Source: Brumimicrobium ulvae
GTDB taxonomy: Bacteria; Bacteroidota; Bacteroidia; Flavobacteriales_D; Crocinitomicaceae
Direction: 5' to 3'
Length of the DNA stretch: 64,000 nucleotides
NCBI RefSeq assembly: GCF_947504225.1
Contig: NZ_CANNGT010000007.1
Location: 1-64,000 of the forward strand
Positions 8,332 to 16,621 of the stretch are shown here, piece by piece; the stretch's first letter is position 1, and the number at the start of each line of letters is the position of its first letter. Position numbers and translations under genes: made by a program. The notes under the pieces were generated by a model. The model searched no databases, had not been told where the DNA came from, and worked only from the letters and a program-made list of their open reading frames with translations.

Positions 8332-8703
8332 ATGAAAAAGAAATCAGTAATCAATGACACACCCGTTTGTCAAATACGAATGCAAGCCATTAGTGACACC
8401 ATGAGTATTTTATCTGGAAAATGGAAATTCCATATTATTGGAACTTTAATTGAAGGAAATAAGCTAGGCTTTATGGATCTATTAAGAGAGATTGACGGAA
8501 TTGGAACTAAGATGCTGTCGAAAGAACTTCAAGATTTAGAAATGAATCAATTGGTCAATAGAAAAGTAATGGATACCAAGCCCATCACAGTTGAGTATTC
8601 AATAACAGAATACGGTGCAACTTTAGCGCCTGTCATCAATGAAATTGCAAAGTGGGGAATTGAATATAGAAAGTCTATTTTCGAAGCAGATGGAGAGCAA
8701 TAA
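8332..8703 (+). CDS. HxlR-family transcriptional regulator
   Basis: A 123-aa winged-helix protein. The N-terminus holds the conserved cysteine (Cys13 in PVCQIRMQAI) that in HypR/YodB/QorR relatives senses thiol-reactive or oxidising compounds. The DNA-binding core follows: LSGKWKFHIIGTLIEG, FMDLLREIDGIGTKMLSKELQDLE, and the wing VEYSITEYGATLAPVI. It is transcribed away from a DsbA-like thiol oxidoreductase, which fits a redox-responsive pair. There is a perfect palindrome in the shared promoter region. Confidence 0.9.
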   Translation: MKKKSVINDTPVCQIRMQAISDTMSILSGKWKFHIIGTLIEGNKLGFMDLLREIDGIGTKMLSKELQDLEMNQLVNRKVMDTKPITVEYSITEYGATLAPVINEIAKWGIEYRKSIFEADGEQ

Positions 8704-9039
8704 ATTTCGCTTAAGTCTTTAGAAATAAAAATCGATGACTTAACAATCCAAAGAAAGTATTCCTGCTCTATAAAGTTTTTATTTCTTTGCATATTATTTA
8801 CTATAAAAAAAAACAGTTTGTAAGGAAAATGAATTTTGGGAACACGTAAAAACAATTGTTTAAGATATCGCTTTTAGCTTTGAACCAAAGTTAATTTCGC
8901 CACTGTAACCTTTATCATAGGTATTTTTATGATCAAACTCATTCGTGGGATTGTCATGAGACTTTTAAGAAGAGCCATTTCTTATCTGAAAGAAAAAGTG
9001 GCAATAAGCCTATATTACAATAGCGAAGCAGAAATGACT
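8704..9039. other. intergenic stretch, no supported gene
   Basis: No recognisable gene. One 40-codon plus-strand frame (8929-9051, starting MIKLIRGIVMRLL) runs into the operator repeats and has no visible ribosome site, so it is not annotated as a gene. Confidence 0.5.
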
Positions 9040-9115
9040 TATCTGCTCTAAGCCCGATAAATATAATTATCTGCTTTTAAACAGATAACCTTGTTTATCT
9101 GCTTTAGAATAGATA
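9040..9115 (+). promoter_or_regulatory. three 20-bp operator-like palindromes with 28-bp period
   Basis: Imperfect palindromes of the form TATCTGCTnTAnnnnnGATA start at 9040, 9068 and 9096, exactly 28 bp apart. The middle copy is the most symmetrical (TATCTG...CAGATA). The third copy lies between the two promoter boxes of the SatD gene (TTG at 9091-9093 and TATATTTG at 9114-9121), so a bound protein would block RNA polymerase. They are probable binding sites for a dimeric repressor, perhaps SatD itself. Confidence 0.6.
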
Positions 9116-9121
9116 TATTTG
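9091..9121 (+). promoter_or_regulatory. Bacteroidota-type promoter of the SatD gene
   Basis: TTG (9091-9093), 20 bp, then TATATTTG (9114-9121), an exact match to the TTG/TAnnTTTG consensus. The predicted start of transcription is near 9127, leaving a short leader before the ATG at 9143. Confidence 0.6.
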
Positions 9122-9142
9122 ATTAAATAAATTAACAATGTC

Positions 9143-9748
9143 ATGATTGCTGTAATAACAGGAGATATAATTAATTCTCGTTTAGTAGAACCCTCTTTAT
9201 GGTTACCAAACCTAAAAGAGATATTAAATACAATAGGAAAAGAACCCCAAGATTGGGAAATTTACCGCGGGGATAGTTTTCAATTGAAAGTTGATGCGAA
9301 AAATGCATTATATGTTGCGTTAATCATAAAAGCAAGTATCAAAGAAGATAAAAACTTAGATGTACGGATGGCTATTGGTATAGGCAAGATAGAATATCCT
9401 ACGAAGAAAATCACAGAATCTAATGGCTCTGCATTTGTTCATTCGGGTGAATGCTTCGATGTAATGAAAAGAGAAACCTTAATGGTCAGAAGTTCGAACC
9501 AGGAATTTGATCACATTGTAAACTTATTACTTTCTTTGGCAACACTTACTATAAATTCATGGACACCAGCGACATCTGAAATTATAAAAACAACCTTGAT
9601 ATACCCAAATAAAAGTCAAAAAGAATTGGCCGAGTTTTTAAACAAAAAAAGTCAAGGAAATATAAGTGAACATTTAAAACGTGGAGGTTATGACGAAATA
9701 CTACGTTTACATAATTATTATAAAGAAAAAATTGTAGCACTATGCTAA
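9143..9748 (+). CDS. SatD-family protein, probable DNA-binding regulator
   Basis: A 201-aa protein of the SatD family (named from the Streptococcus mutans sat operon; role poorly defined). The N-terminal domain (about 1-125) begins AVITGDIINSR, then WEIYRGDSFQ (residues 38-47) and VRMAIGIGKIEYP. The order resembles a nucleotidyl-cyclase/GGDEF-like fold with RGDSFQ at the signature turn; this is inference. The C-terminus has a helix-turn-helix (KSQKELAEFLNKK, then GNISEHLKRGGYDEI, about 157-186) suited to DNA binding. It overlaps the DUF3307 gene by 7 bp. Three periodic palindromes cover its promoter, suggesting autoregulation. Confidence 0.82.
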   Translation: MIAVITGDIINSRLVEPSLWLPNLKEILNTIGKEPQDWEIYRGDSFQLKVDAKNALYVALIIKASIKEDKNLDVRMAIGIGKIEYPTKKITESNGSAFVHSGECFDVMKRETLMVRSSNQEFDHIVNLLLSLATLTINSWTPATSEIIKTTLIYPNKSQKELAEFLNKKSQGNISEHLKRGGYDEILRLHNYYKEKIVALC

Positions 9749-10458
9749 TCTTAACACTGAAACTACTCTTGGCACATATTCTGGGAGATTTTGTTTTTCA
9801 AACGAGTAATATGATTCAGATGAAAAGAATCACTAAAAATGGTTCAAGACTTAAAGCATTACTGTGTCATATCATCATACACTTTTTACTCCTTTCCCTA
9901 CTTTTATTTGATCTAAAGTATTGGGGTGGTGTACTTGTAATTTTAATCAGTCATCTTGTAATTGATTGGCTAAAGATAAAATGGGAAACAAAAGGAAACA
10001 GCATTACTCTATTTTTTATTGACCAGGCCCTTCATCTTCTTGTTATGGCTGCGGTTGTTTATTACTATACGCCATTCAAAATTCCTTATCAAGCTATAAA
10101 CAATGAAAAAACCTTACTCTTAGCTATTTCTTTGATTACCGTCACATTTGTAATTAGTGTGCTTATTAAAGTGTTGATTCCCAAATGGAAACCCGTAGAA
10201 CAACATAAATCAACTATGAAAAATGCGGGATTATATATCGGTATGCTAGAAAGATTATTCATTTTTGGTTTCATTCTCATGAATTATTGGGAAGGAATTG
10301 GGTTCTTACTGGCTGCTAAATCTGTTTTTAGGTTTGGAGATTTATCGAGAGCTGAAGACAGGAACCTAACCGAATACATATTAATTGGAACATTACTCAG
10401 TTTCGGTTTGGCGACCGTAACTGCTGTAGGATATAATCATTTACTGGAAATGATTTAA
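9742..10458 (+). CDS. DUF3307 family membrane protein
   Basis: A 238-aa polytopic membrane protein with about seven hydrophobic helices. It starts with the family hallmark LLLAHILGDFVFQTSNM (residues about 8-24), and a second motif, LVIDWLKIKWE, sits near residue 75. DUF3307 is uncharacterised, and its conserved His and Asp in the first helix suggest a metal or proton site (inference). It begins within the last codons of the SatD gene (ATGCTAA overlap), so the two are translationally coupled; SatD-DUF3307 pairing is known in other genomes. Confidence 0.85.
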   Translation: MLILTLKLLLAHILGDFVFQTSNMIQMKRITKNGSRLKALLCHIIIHFLLLSLLLFDLKYWGGVLVILISHLVIDWLKIKWETKGNSITLFFIDQALHLLVMAAVVYYYTPFKIPYQAINNEKTLLLAISLITVTFVISVLIKVLIPKWKPVEQHKSTMKNAGLYIGMLERLFIFGFILMNYWEGIGFLLAAKSVFRFGDLSRAEDRNLTEYILIGTLLSFGLATVTAVGYNHLLEMI

Positions 10459-10648
10459 AACAAAATGACAAAATTAACTGAAAATCATAATTCATATTAA
10501 TCACTGCAAAAACGACCCTTTCTTCAAAGAAATCCCTCAAGGTGACATAGCTTTTCAACCAACCGTTTCAAGATTTGACAACCTTATTTTTGGAGAAATA
10601 TGCTATCAATGTGATAACAACCTTATGAAATATAACTTTATTTAATAT

Positions 10649-11524
10649 TTATCTACGCGTTGGATAAGGAATGTACTCATCATCTCCTTCAATTTTATCA
10701 AAAGTTTGCTCTTTCCACTTCTGTTTTGCTTCTTCAATCAATGCTTTATCAGAAGAAACAAAATTCCAATCGATAAAACGCTCTTCTGGGAATGCTTCTC
10801 CACCAAAAATATAGATTGTACTGTTGGCAGAGATAATAAACTCACACAAAGTACTGTCTTTAGCGACTAAAATCTGTTTTGGTCCATATTCATGTCCACC
10901 ACTTTTGATGCTGCCTTCTAGTATATAGAGTCCTGATTCTCCGTACAATTGATCTCCGATACTGACTACTTGTTCCGACTTGCTTTTAATTTCAATCATA
11001 AAGAGTTTACTATACACTGGAACAGAAGACTTTCTCCCAAGTGCTTCACCGGCAACTAATTTAAAATCTACATCTCTGTCTGACCAAGCAGGAATTCCTT
11101 CTTCTTCTATGTGATAAAACTCAGGTTCCATTTGTTCTAAATGTTTAGGTAAAGCCACCCAAATTTGTAATCCATGCATAAATAACTCAGATTCTCGTAA
11201 ATATTCTGGTGTTCTTTCAGAATGGACAATTCCCTTTCCTGCAGTCATCCAGTTTACTGCTCCAGGTTTTATCTCGACTTCATTTCCTAAAGTATCACGG
11301 TGCATAATGCTGCCTTCGAATAAAAATGTCAGCGTGGAAAGTCCAATATGTGGATGAGGTAGCACATCGAAATTTTGACGCTCGTTAAGTTTCACTGGCC
11401 CCATGTGGTCGATGTATATAAATGGTCCGACCATTCTCTTTTTACGAAAAGGCAGTAAACGCCCGACCATAAAGTTACCAATATCGGCAGCTCTTTCTTC
11501 TATAATTAATTGGGTGTTTGACAT
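10649..11524 (-). CDS. pirin family protein
   Basis: A 291-aa bicupin of the pirin family. The four metal ligands fall at the classical positions: His57 and His59 in HPHIGLST, and His101 with Glu103 in HSE. The flanking blocks FIYIDHMGP and GAVNWMTAGKGIVHSE are typical. The C-terminal pirin_C domain (about 180-280) follows. Some bacterial members are quercetinases and others bind protein partners; the role here is unknown. No close neighbour on the same strand suggests a pathway. Confidence 0.92.
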   Translation of the reverse strand: MSNTQLIIEERAADIGNFMVGRLLPFRKKRMVGPFIYIDHMGPVKLNERQNFDVLPHPHIGLSTLTFLFEGSIMHRDTLGNEVEIKPGAVNWMTAGKGIVHSERTPEYLRESELFMHGLQIWVALPKHLEQMEPEFYHIEEEGIPAWSDRDVDFKLVAGEALGRKSSVPVYSKLFMIEIKSKSEQVVSIGDQLYGESGLYILEGSIKSGGHEYGPKQILVAKDSTLCEFIISANSTIYIFGGEAFPEERFIDWNFVSSDKALIEEAKQKWKEQTFDKIEGDDEYIPYPTRR

Positions 11525-11767
11525 AATTGTTGTTTTCTTATTACTTAATTCTATGATGTTGTTTTTTTGAATTTCAAATTCGTTGGTAAGTGAAAGTTAT
11601 ACCGAACAGATAATAGTCTGAGGACAACTACCGCTATAATGCCAATCGACCCCATTTACAAATTAGTTCTTGAGTTATTTAGACCAATATACGGATTTGA
11701 AAAAGAAACAAACTTGAAAAATGAAATGCTTTCTTTAATAAATAGGTTGTTTTATTTTTAATAAATA

Positions 11768-11974
11768 TCACTTTTTAAGGCTCAAAGCACCAGAAGGACA
11801 TTTCGATACTTGATTGATCAGCTCTTCTGTTGTTGCGTTTTCTGGCTTCAGCCAAGGCCTTTCTTTAGGATTGTAAACTTGCGGTAATGTTTTCACACAA
11901 ATTCCTGAGTGAATACATTTTTCTGGTTTCCATAATATGGTAATCTCCCCGTTTGAATATTCGATAGTTTACAT
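11768..11974 (-). pseudogene. 4Fe-4S mono-cluster (Fer4_19) protein, stop at codon 2
   Basis: Reading from an ATG at 11974 gives M, then TAA, then an intact 66-codon frame: TIEYSNGEITILWKPEKC, IHSGICVKTLPQVYNP and NQVSKCPSGALSLKK. This is the whole of a typical Fer4_19 ferredoxin-like domain, with the cluster cysteines in place. A single base change (AAA to TAA) would explain the lesion. Either this is a very recent pseudogene or translation starts at a rare codon (ATC at codon 4). The 240 bp between this and the pirin start show nothing else. Confidence 0.7.
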
Positions 11975-11997
11975 ACTCTAAATATTTTGTTTTAGTT

Positions 11998-12090
11998 TTA
12001 TCCTACCTCTTCGGAAGTTGCAAACTCCTCCATCTTAGTAATTGGTCCGTTTTCAACTGAATAAATTTGAGGCTGTTTTTGATCGATTTC
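11998..12090 (-). other. 30-codon open tail in frame after the amidase stop
   Basis: Directly after the TGA of the amidase gene the same frame stays open for 30 codons (EIDQKQPQIYSVENGPITK, then MEEFATSEEVG) and then meets TAA. The residue usage looks protein-like. It may be the decayed end of another gene or a lost amidase tail; I do not recognise it. Confidence 0.3.
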
Positions 12091-12687
12091 TCACCTCACA
12101 CCTCTTTCTATGGCCCTAAGAATTGAATACGCAAATTCTGTTTGTCCTTTTTCACTTATTAATTGCGTTCTATCTTCAGCATTGGATAGGAAGCCTAATT
12201 CAATAAATGCTATCGGATATTCCACATTCTTCAAAAGTTGAAAATTAGCATTTCTAACTTTTATCCTATCACCGTTGAAGCTATGGGAAATATGATTTGC
12301 AAGTTCTTTTGATTTCTGAGCTTCAGCATTAGACTCACAAATGTATATTTCAGTCCCATTACGGTCTTGATCATAGTGATAATTAGCGTGTAAAGAAATT
12401 ACAAATTCAGGGTTTAAATTATTGATCATCTTAGCCCGTTCATCCAATGAAATAAATTTATCTGCCTCCCTAGTTAGTACAATATTTGTATTCGGATTTT
12501 GATTTAAATCAATGATCTTATTTGCAATGCTGGCAACAATTTCCTTTTCAATATGGCTTTCATGCACACAACCATGGTCTTCTCCTCCGTGAGCCACGTC
12601 AATAACAATGGTTTTTTTATTGACATCTGTAAAAGAAAATGTAAAGACCAAGAGTGCTAATCCGATAAGTTTCAATAGTGTTTTCAT
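12091..12687 (-). CDS. N-acetylmuramoyl-L-alanine amidase (Amidase_3)
   Basis: A 198-aa exported amidase that cleaves the bond between MurNAc and the peptide stem of peptidoglycan. A signal-type leader (residues 4-20) precedes the zinc-hydrolase domain. The zinc ligands are His33 in IDVAHGG, Glu47 in HIEKE and the His of SLHAN (about 110); the catalytic Glu is in AFIELGFLSN (about 170). The usual IDAGHGG motif is altered to IDVAHGG. It is short for the family, holding only the catalytic domain with no LysM or SPOR part, and it is followed in frame by an unexplained open tail. Confidence 0.88.
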   Translation of the reverse strand: MKTLLKLIGLALLVFTFSFTDVNKKTIVIDVAHGGEDHGCVHESHIEKEIVASIANKIIDLNQNPNTNIVLTREADKFISLDERAKMINNLNPEFVISLHANYHYDQDRNGTEIYICESNAEAQKSKELANHISHSFNGDRIKVRNANFQLLKNVEYPIAFIELGFLSNAEDRTQLISEKGQTEFAYSILRAIERGVR

Positions 12688-12775
12688 AGGTGTAGAGTTA
12701 ATTAATAATAGTATATCGTTAATGATTTAAACATCACCAGAATAAACATACTTATTATTAATTACTTATCAAATA

Positions 12776-12803
12776 GAAAAGGGCACTTTTCAGTGCCCTT
12801 TTC
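12776..12803 (-). terminator. terminator of fabI
   Basis: GAAAAGGGCACT and AGTGCCCTTTTC form a 12-bp perfect stem around TTTC, 20 bp beyond the fabI stop; the T-rich arm follows in the minus direction. Confidence 0.75.
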
Positions 12804-12822
12804 TAAAATTTATGATCAAATA

Positions 12823-13638
12823 TTACTCTTCAGTAAATTTATCGATTACTTCTTGTGTAACTCCAGTTGAGCTAAATCCTCCATCATGGAAAAGGTTTTG
12901 CATGGTTACGTATCTAGTATAATCAGAGAACATAGAAATACAGTATTCTGCACACGCTTCAGCTGAAGCATTTCCTAATGGACTCATTTTATCACTGAAA
13001 GAAACAAACTCGTTAAATCCTTTAATTCCTTCACCTGCTGTTGTAGGTGTAGGAGATTGAGAAATGGTGTTGATTCTTACTTTATTTTTAATTCCATAGT
13101 GGTAACCAAAGCTACGAGAGATTGATTCTAACAATGATTTTGCATCGGCCATATCGTTGTAATCTGGGAAGATTCTCTGTGCAGCAATGTAAGTTAATGC
13201 AAGAACAGATCCCCATTCGCTTATCGCATCTTTTCTCATCGAAGTTGATAATATTTTATGCAAAGAAGTTGCAGAAATATCTAAGCTTTGGCTGTAGAAC
13301 TTGTAGTTTAAATCTGTATAGTGTTTCCCTTTACGTACGTTTGGAGACATTCCAATAGAGTGCAAGATAAAGTCAATTTTACCACCAAGAATCTCCATTG
13401 ATTGGTCAATTAAATTCTCAATATCTTCATCGCTAGTTGCATCTGCAGGAATAACTTGACTATTTGTTTTCTTAGCCAATTCGTTAATCTCTCCCATTCG
13501 CATTGCGATAGGTGCATTGGTTAATACAAACTCCGCTCCTTCTGCGTGAGCTAATTCAGCGACTTTCCAGGCTATTGACTTTTCATTCAATGCCCCAAAA
13601 ATAATTCCGCGCTTTCCTTTTAAAATATTGTTTGCCAT
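12823..13638 (-). CDS. fabI: enoyl-[acyl-carrier-protein] reductase (NADH)
   Basis: A 271-aa SDR-type reductase that performs the last step of each fatty-acid elongation cycle. It begins with the nucleotide-binding segment GKRGIIFGALNEKSIAW. Active-site residues fit FabI: Tyr150 and Tyr160 with Lys167 (LTYIAAQRIFPDYNDM...AK, a Y-x6-K spacing). The sequence ends with FHDGGFSSTGVT, a family landmark. The ATG at 13638 is chosen because the in-frame TTG upstream (13659) falls inside a TATTTTTG promoter box. A clear terminator follows. Confidence 0.95.
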   Translation of the reverse strand: MANNILKGKRGIIFGALNEKSIAWKVAELAHAEGAEFVLTNAPIAMRMGEINELAKKTNSQVIPADATSDEDIENLIDQSMEILGGKIDFILHSIGMSPNVRKGKHYTDLNYKFYSQSLDISATSLHKILSTSMRKDAISEWGSVLALTYIAAQRIFPDYNDMADAKSLLESISRSFGYHYGIKNKVRINTISQSPTPTTAGEGIKGFNEFVSFSDKMSPLGNASAEACAEYCISMFSDYTRYVTMQNLFHDGGFSSTGVTQEVIDKFTEE

Positions 13639-13656
13639 ATTTATTTTCTTTGAATA

Positions 13657-13664
13657 CAAAAATA
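13657..13664 (-). promoter_or_regulatory. promoter -7 box of fabI
   Basis: TATTTTTG on the minus strand matches TAnnTTTG and sits about 20 bp before the ATG at 13638; the TTG-type upstream element is spaced longer than usual (25 bp). Confidence 0.4.
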
Positions 13665-13710
13665 GGATTATTCTTTAAATAGCCCACTTCAAAAACAAAG
13701 AGAAAAAGTC

Positions 13711-13741
13711 TTGAGCGTTTTAAACCAAATCCATATCTTCG
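13711..13741 (+). promoter_or_regulatory. promoter of the DUF2452 gene
   Basis: TTG at 13711-13713, 20 bp, then TATCTTCG (13734-13741), one base off the TAnnTTTG consensus, followed after 27 bp by the ATG. Confidence 0.4.
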
Positions 13742-13768
13742 TGTTATATCCTTTAAAGCTGATTAAAG

Positions 13769-14245
13769 ATGTCTGAAAACGAGCAAAACGAAAATAAAAA
13801 TAAAGATTTTATCAATCCGATCGATCCTGATCATATTACTGAAAATCCACACAATCTTCCTTACCCTCACATGGCTGGAAGTGCTTTGGTAAAACCTGAA
13901 GATGAGGGGAAATTAAAAGGAAGAGCTTTGAACGCCATGGAGCATCAAACAGATATGCAACTGAAACAGCTCTATGAACAAATGAATTTATTGGCCAGTC
14001 AAGCAAAAGGATTACAAGATAGAAAAATTATTTCAGAAAAAATCTACGGTGCCGAGATGCGCTTTGAGCCTTTAATCAATCATATTTATCATTTATATCA
14101 GAAAGAGGATAAGACCTATTTGCTTTCTTTGATTGCCCCTGACCAATGGGGAAGGTCAAAAAAATCATTTGAATTCGTAGCTACTGTTCAATTGTTGGCG
14201 GATCATACCTGGGATGTTTTAGAGAAAAGTGATTTGGAGATTTAG
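13769..14245 (+). CDS. DUF2452 domain protein
   Basis: A 158-aa soluble protein matching DUF2452: an N-terminal NPIDPDHITENPHNLPYPH block (residues about 16-34), GSALVKPEDEGKLKGRA, then EHQTDMQLKQLYEQMNLLASQA, a predicted long helix. The C-terminal half has GAEMRFEPLINHIYHLY and LIAPDQWG. Function is unknown. It is transcribed divergently from fabI and stands alone. Confidence 0.88.
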   Translation: MSENEQNENKNKDFINPIDPDHITENPHNLPYPHMAGSALVKPEDEGKLKGRALNAMEHQTDMQLKQLYEQMNLLASQAKGLQDRKIISEKIYGAEMRFEPLINHIYHLYQKEDKTYLLSLIAPDQWGRSKKSFEFVATVQLLADHTWDVLEKSDLEI

Positions 14246-14262
14246 GCGGTAGTTACAACAAC

Positions 14263-14391
14263 TTAGTCTTTGCTGCACTTATATAGGAGTAGTATTACGC
14301 CTAGAACAATATACATCCAAAAATCAATATTTCGAAAAACATCAAATAGCCTTGACCATTCCCAATCTTTTTCATTTTTGCTCTTCTTCAT
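14263..14391 (-). CDS. 42-aa single-pass membrane miniprotein
   Basis: An ATG at 14391 opens 42 codons: a charged and aromatic head (MKKSKNEKDWEWSRLFDVF), then one hydrophobic helix (IDFWMYIVLGVILLLY) and a KCSKD tail. The composition is that of a real membrane miniprotein, and it lies between convergent neighbours in an otherwise empty gap. No family is recognised and no strong ribosome site is visible, which is normal for Bacteroidota. Confidence 0.4.
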   Translation of the reverse strand: MKKSKNEKDWEWSRLFDVFRNIDFWMYIVLGVILLLYKCSKD

Positions 14392-14486
14392 TGTGGTATG
14401 CTGATATTTTTCGAAAACGTAATTAGATTGTTTTTTCTATTTCTGAATTTTCGACATGAAGATATCCTATTTCAAACCCGAAAACA

Positions 14487-14542
14487 AGCTTACTGCTTGC
14501 AGCTTATAGCCTATTGCTTAAAGCCTACAGCTTACCGCCTAT
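14487..14542. repeat. degenerate heptamer tandem repeat (8 units)
   Basis: Eight consecutive 7-bp units of consensus WGCYTAY (AGCTTAC, TGCTTGC, AGCTTAT, AGCCTAT, TGCTTAA, AGCCTAC, AGCTTAC, CGCCTAT) end one base before the stop codon of the HhH outer membrane protein gene on the other strand. Confidence 0.75.
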
Positions 14543-16621
14543 TTAAAACCTCACCCTTAGCTGAACTCCGACTTCACTTTTTACATTTCCAGTTATTTCT
14601 TCTGGACCGCTACTTAACACATCCTCTTGATTATAGATGAACGCAGCATAACGCACCCATAAATCACAACGGTCGTTCAAAAAAGTATAACGCAACAATA
14701 GGTAGGCGCGACTTCCTTTATTGAAGTATGCAGGAATACTGAATACATTTTCTAAGTTGTATTCATAAGCATAAACTCGGGTTTCGTAGCTGTCGGTATT
14801 GTAAATGGCATAACGCATAGAAACTTCAACAGGGAAGGTCTTGTGGCGATAAAGCAGGTCTTGTGTCAATGCAAATCCATCTTGTTTCCCGCTGCTTGGA
14901 CGTTGGTCTGTAACGTAGTCAATACGAGAACGCCATTTCCATCCAGAGCCAAGATCTGCTGTTAAACCTAATTGGTATTTTCTTTGTTTATAACGTTCTA
15001 TAGGGCGGATATTCCCTTCATACTCTCCACTGGCATTAATCATTTTGTCTTTTTCACGAACACGCAAGTAGGTTTCAAACCTTGGACTTGGACGGTACTT
15101 CAACTGACTAAAGACTTCGTGACCTTCACTTGGACTATCGACTCTAAACTTCAACCATGGAGATTTAAAAAAGTCAACATAAGAATTCAAACTCCAAGCT
15201 TTATTCAACTTGAATGTTCCACCGAGATAAAGTCCAGATTCATTATTGGTATTGCTACCGTCACCAAATCCTTGTGCATAAAAAGTATGATAATCTTTAG
15301 GGTAATTTCTGTACAAGGCCGTAATTGACGCTCTTCGTCCCATGGCTACTGTTACCCCTTGAATCACAGCTACTGCATTTGAACTTCTGCTTTGTGCAAC
15401 TTCACCATACAGACTTACATTTCTAAAAATATAGGAGTAATCTGCACTAAGGTTCAAGAGTTCCTTCCCAGCAAATTGGTATTTGTTCATCAATTGATCT
15501 GAACGTTGATAAAGGGCATCGTAAGCTTGTTGAACAGCGGTAATTCCAATTTGAAATCCACGTATTTCATACTTGAAGTTTGCGCCATAAATCAACTCCA
15601 TTAAACTATTTTTACGTTCTAGTTCAGAAGTTGTGCGGTGATACCCAGTCATATTAATCGATGAAGCCATTCTTGCTTCCTCTGAATCAAGGGTGTCCAA
15701 CATTTCAACCGAACCGTCAACTCCTTTGTAGGAAGCCCAAGTAGTCAATGAAAAATCTTTAATTCCTAATTCCACACCTGCACCACGCATAAATCGAACT
15801 TCATCTGTTGATGTATAAGGTCTTAATCCACGTGCATTTTTCCGTGCTGAAGTTGCGTCTGCTGTTTTGCTAAATCCATACCCTGTCCAAAGCGCTAATC
15901 CTTGTCCCACCTGAATTTGATAATCACCAACCACAGCTTTTCTTAGCCATTTACTTCCTGCGTAATAGGCATGAGCACTATAAAAGTCAAACCCGTAAGG
16001 TGATTTCTTTCCGAACAATTGTTCACCTGGATCTTTCTCCATGGTGACTCCAATACTCAAATCATTTTTATGGGTATACCTTATACGCGAGTAGAGTTTA
16101 TTTGGATCTCCCCAATAATATTTACTACTCTGCTCTCTTTCTTCGTCTGTAACATCAGCATAGCCTGCTTTATCTTCGATGTTTCGAATAAAACGAAAAT
16201 AAGCTTCCACCTTACCTTCTTGCAAATATGTTTTTAAGTTTCCGGATTTCTTTTCTTCTACTTTGGAAACACGAACGAAGGGCAAAATATTTTCTAAAGT
16301 CAACAAATCCCAATATTCTACTTCTTGTATTTCGAAAATTGTATTGAAAGGTCCTTTCTCCTCTCTCCATGTCAACAATGCATTAATCTGGAAGTCATTC
16401 AGCAATAATAAAGACTGAAGTTCCTCTTGTGTTGCTGCATTTAAATTCAGTGGGTTATCATAGTAGATGTTCAGAACATCAAAAATATCTTCTAACGAAA
16501 CTTCCTCAGCTTCTAAATCTTGTGCAATAAACTCTATTCTTTGTTGAATGACTTCATTCTTGCTTTGTCCAAAAACAAAAGCTCCAAGAATTAAAAACGA
16601 TATAAGAATTAGATGTTTCAT
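14543..16621 (-). CDS. helix-hairpin-helix (ComEA-like) outer membrane protein
   Basis: A 692-aa exported protein with a signal peptide (residues 1-18, ending FGQ). An N-terminal helix-hairpin-helix region (about 45-115, with NPLNLNAATQEELQSLLLL and GPFNTIFEIQEV) resembles the ComEA/SLBB-type HhH repeat. The remaining 550 residues alternate aromatic beta-strands and end RVRF, as expected for an outer-membrane barrel. This two-part layout is common in Bacteroidota and uncharacterised; a role in DNA uptake or envelope attachment is inference. Its start overlaps the stop of the upstream barrel gene (TAATG). Confidence 0.8.
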   Translation of the reverse strand: MKHLILISFLILGAFVFGQSKNEVIQQRIEFIAQDLEAEEVSLEDIFDVLNIYYDNPLNLNAATQEELQSLLLLNDFQINALLTWREEKGPFNTIFEIQEVEYWDLLTLENILPFVRVSKVEEKKSGNLKTYLQEGKVEAYFRFIRNIEDKAGYADVTDEEREQSSKYYWGDPNKLYSRIRYTHKNDLSIGVTMEKDPGEQLFGKKSPYGFDFYSAHAYYAGSKWLRKAVVGDYQIQVGQGLALWTGYGFSKTADATSARKNARGLRPYTSTDEVRFMRGAGVELGIKDFSLTTWASYKGVDGSVEMLDTLDSEEARMASSINMTGYHRTTSELERKNSLMELIYGANFKYEIRGFQIGITAVQQAYDALYQRSDQLMNKYQFAGKELLNLSADYSYIFRNVSLYGEVAQSRSSNAVAVIQGVTVAMGRRASITALYRNYPKDYHTFYAQGFGDGSNTNNESGLYLGGTFKLNKAWSLNSYVDFFKSPWLKFRVDSPSEGHEVFSQLKYRPSPRFETYLRVREKDKMINASGEYEGNIRPIERYKQRKYQLGLTADLGSGWKWRSRIDYVTDQRPSSGKQDGFALTQDLLYRHKTFPVEVSMRYAIYNTDSYETRVYAYEYNLENVFSIPAYFNKGSRAYLLLRYTFLNDRCDLWVRYAAFIYNQEDVLSSGPEEITGNVKSEVGVQLRVRF

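Noticed and set aside
8929..9051. 40-codon plus-strand frame before SatD
   Set aside because: It ends inside the first operator palindrome and has no visible ribosome site; not supported.
14487..14542. CRISPR-like array
   Set aside because: Units are 7 bp with no spacers, and no cas gene is present in the window.
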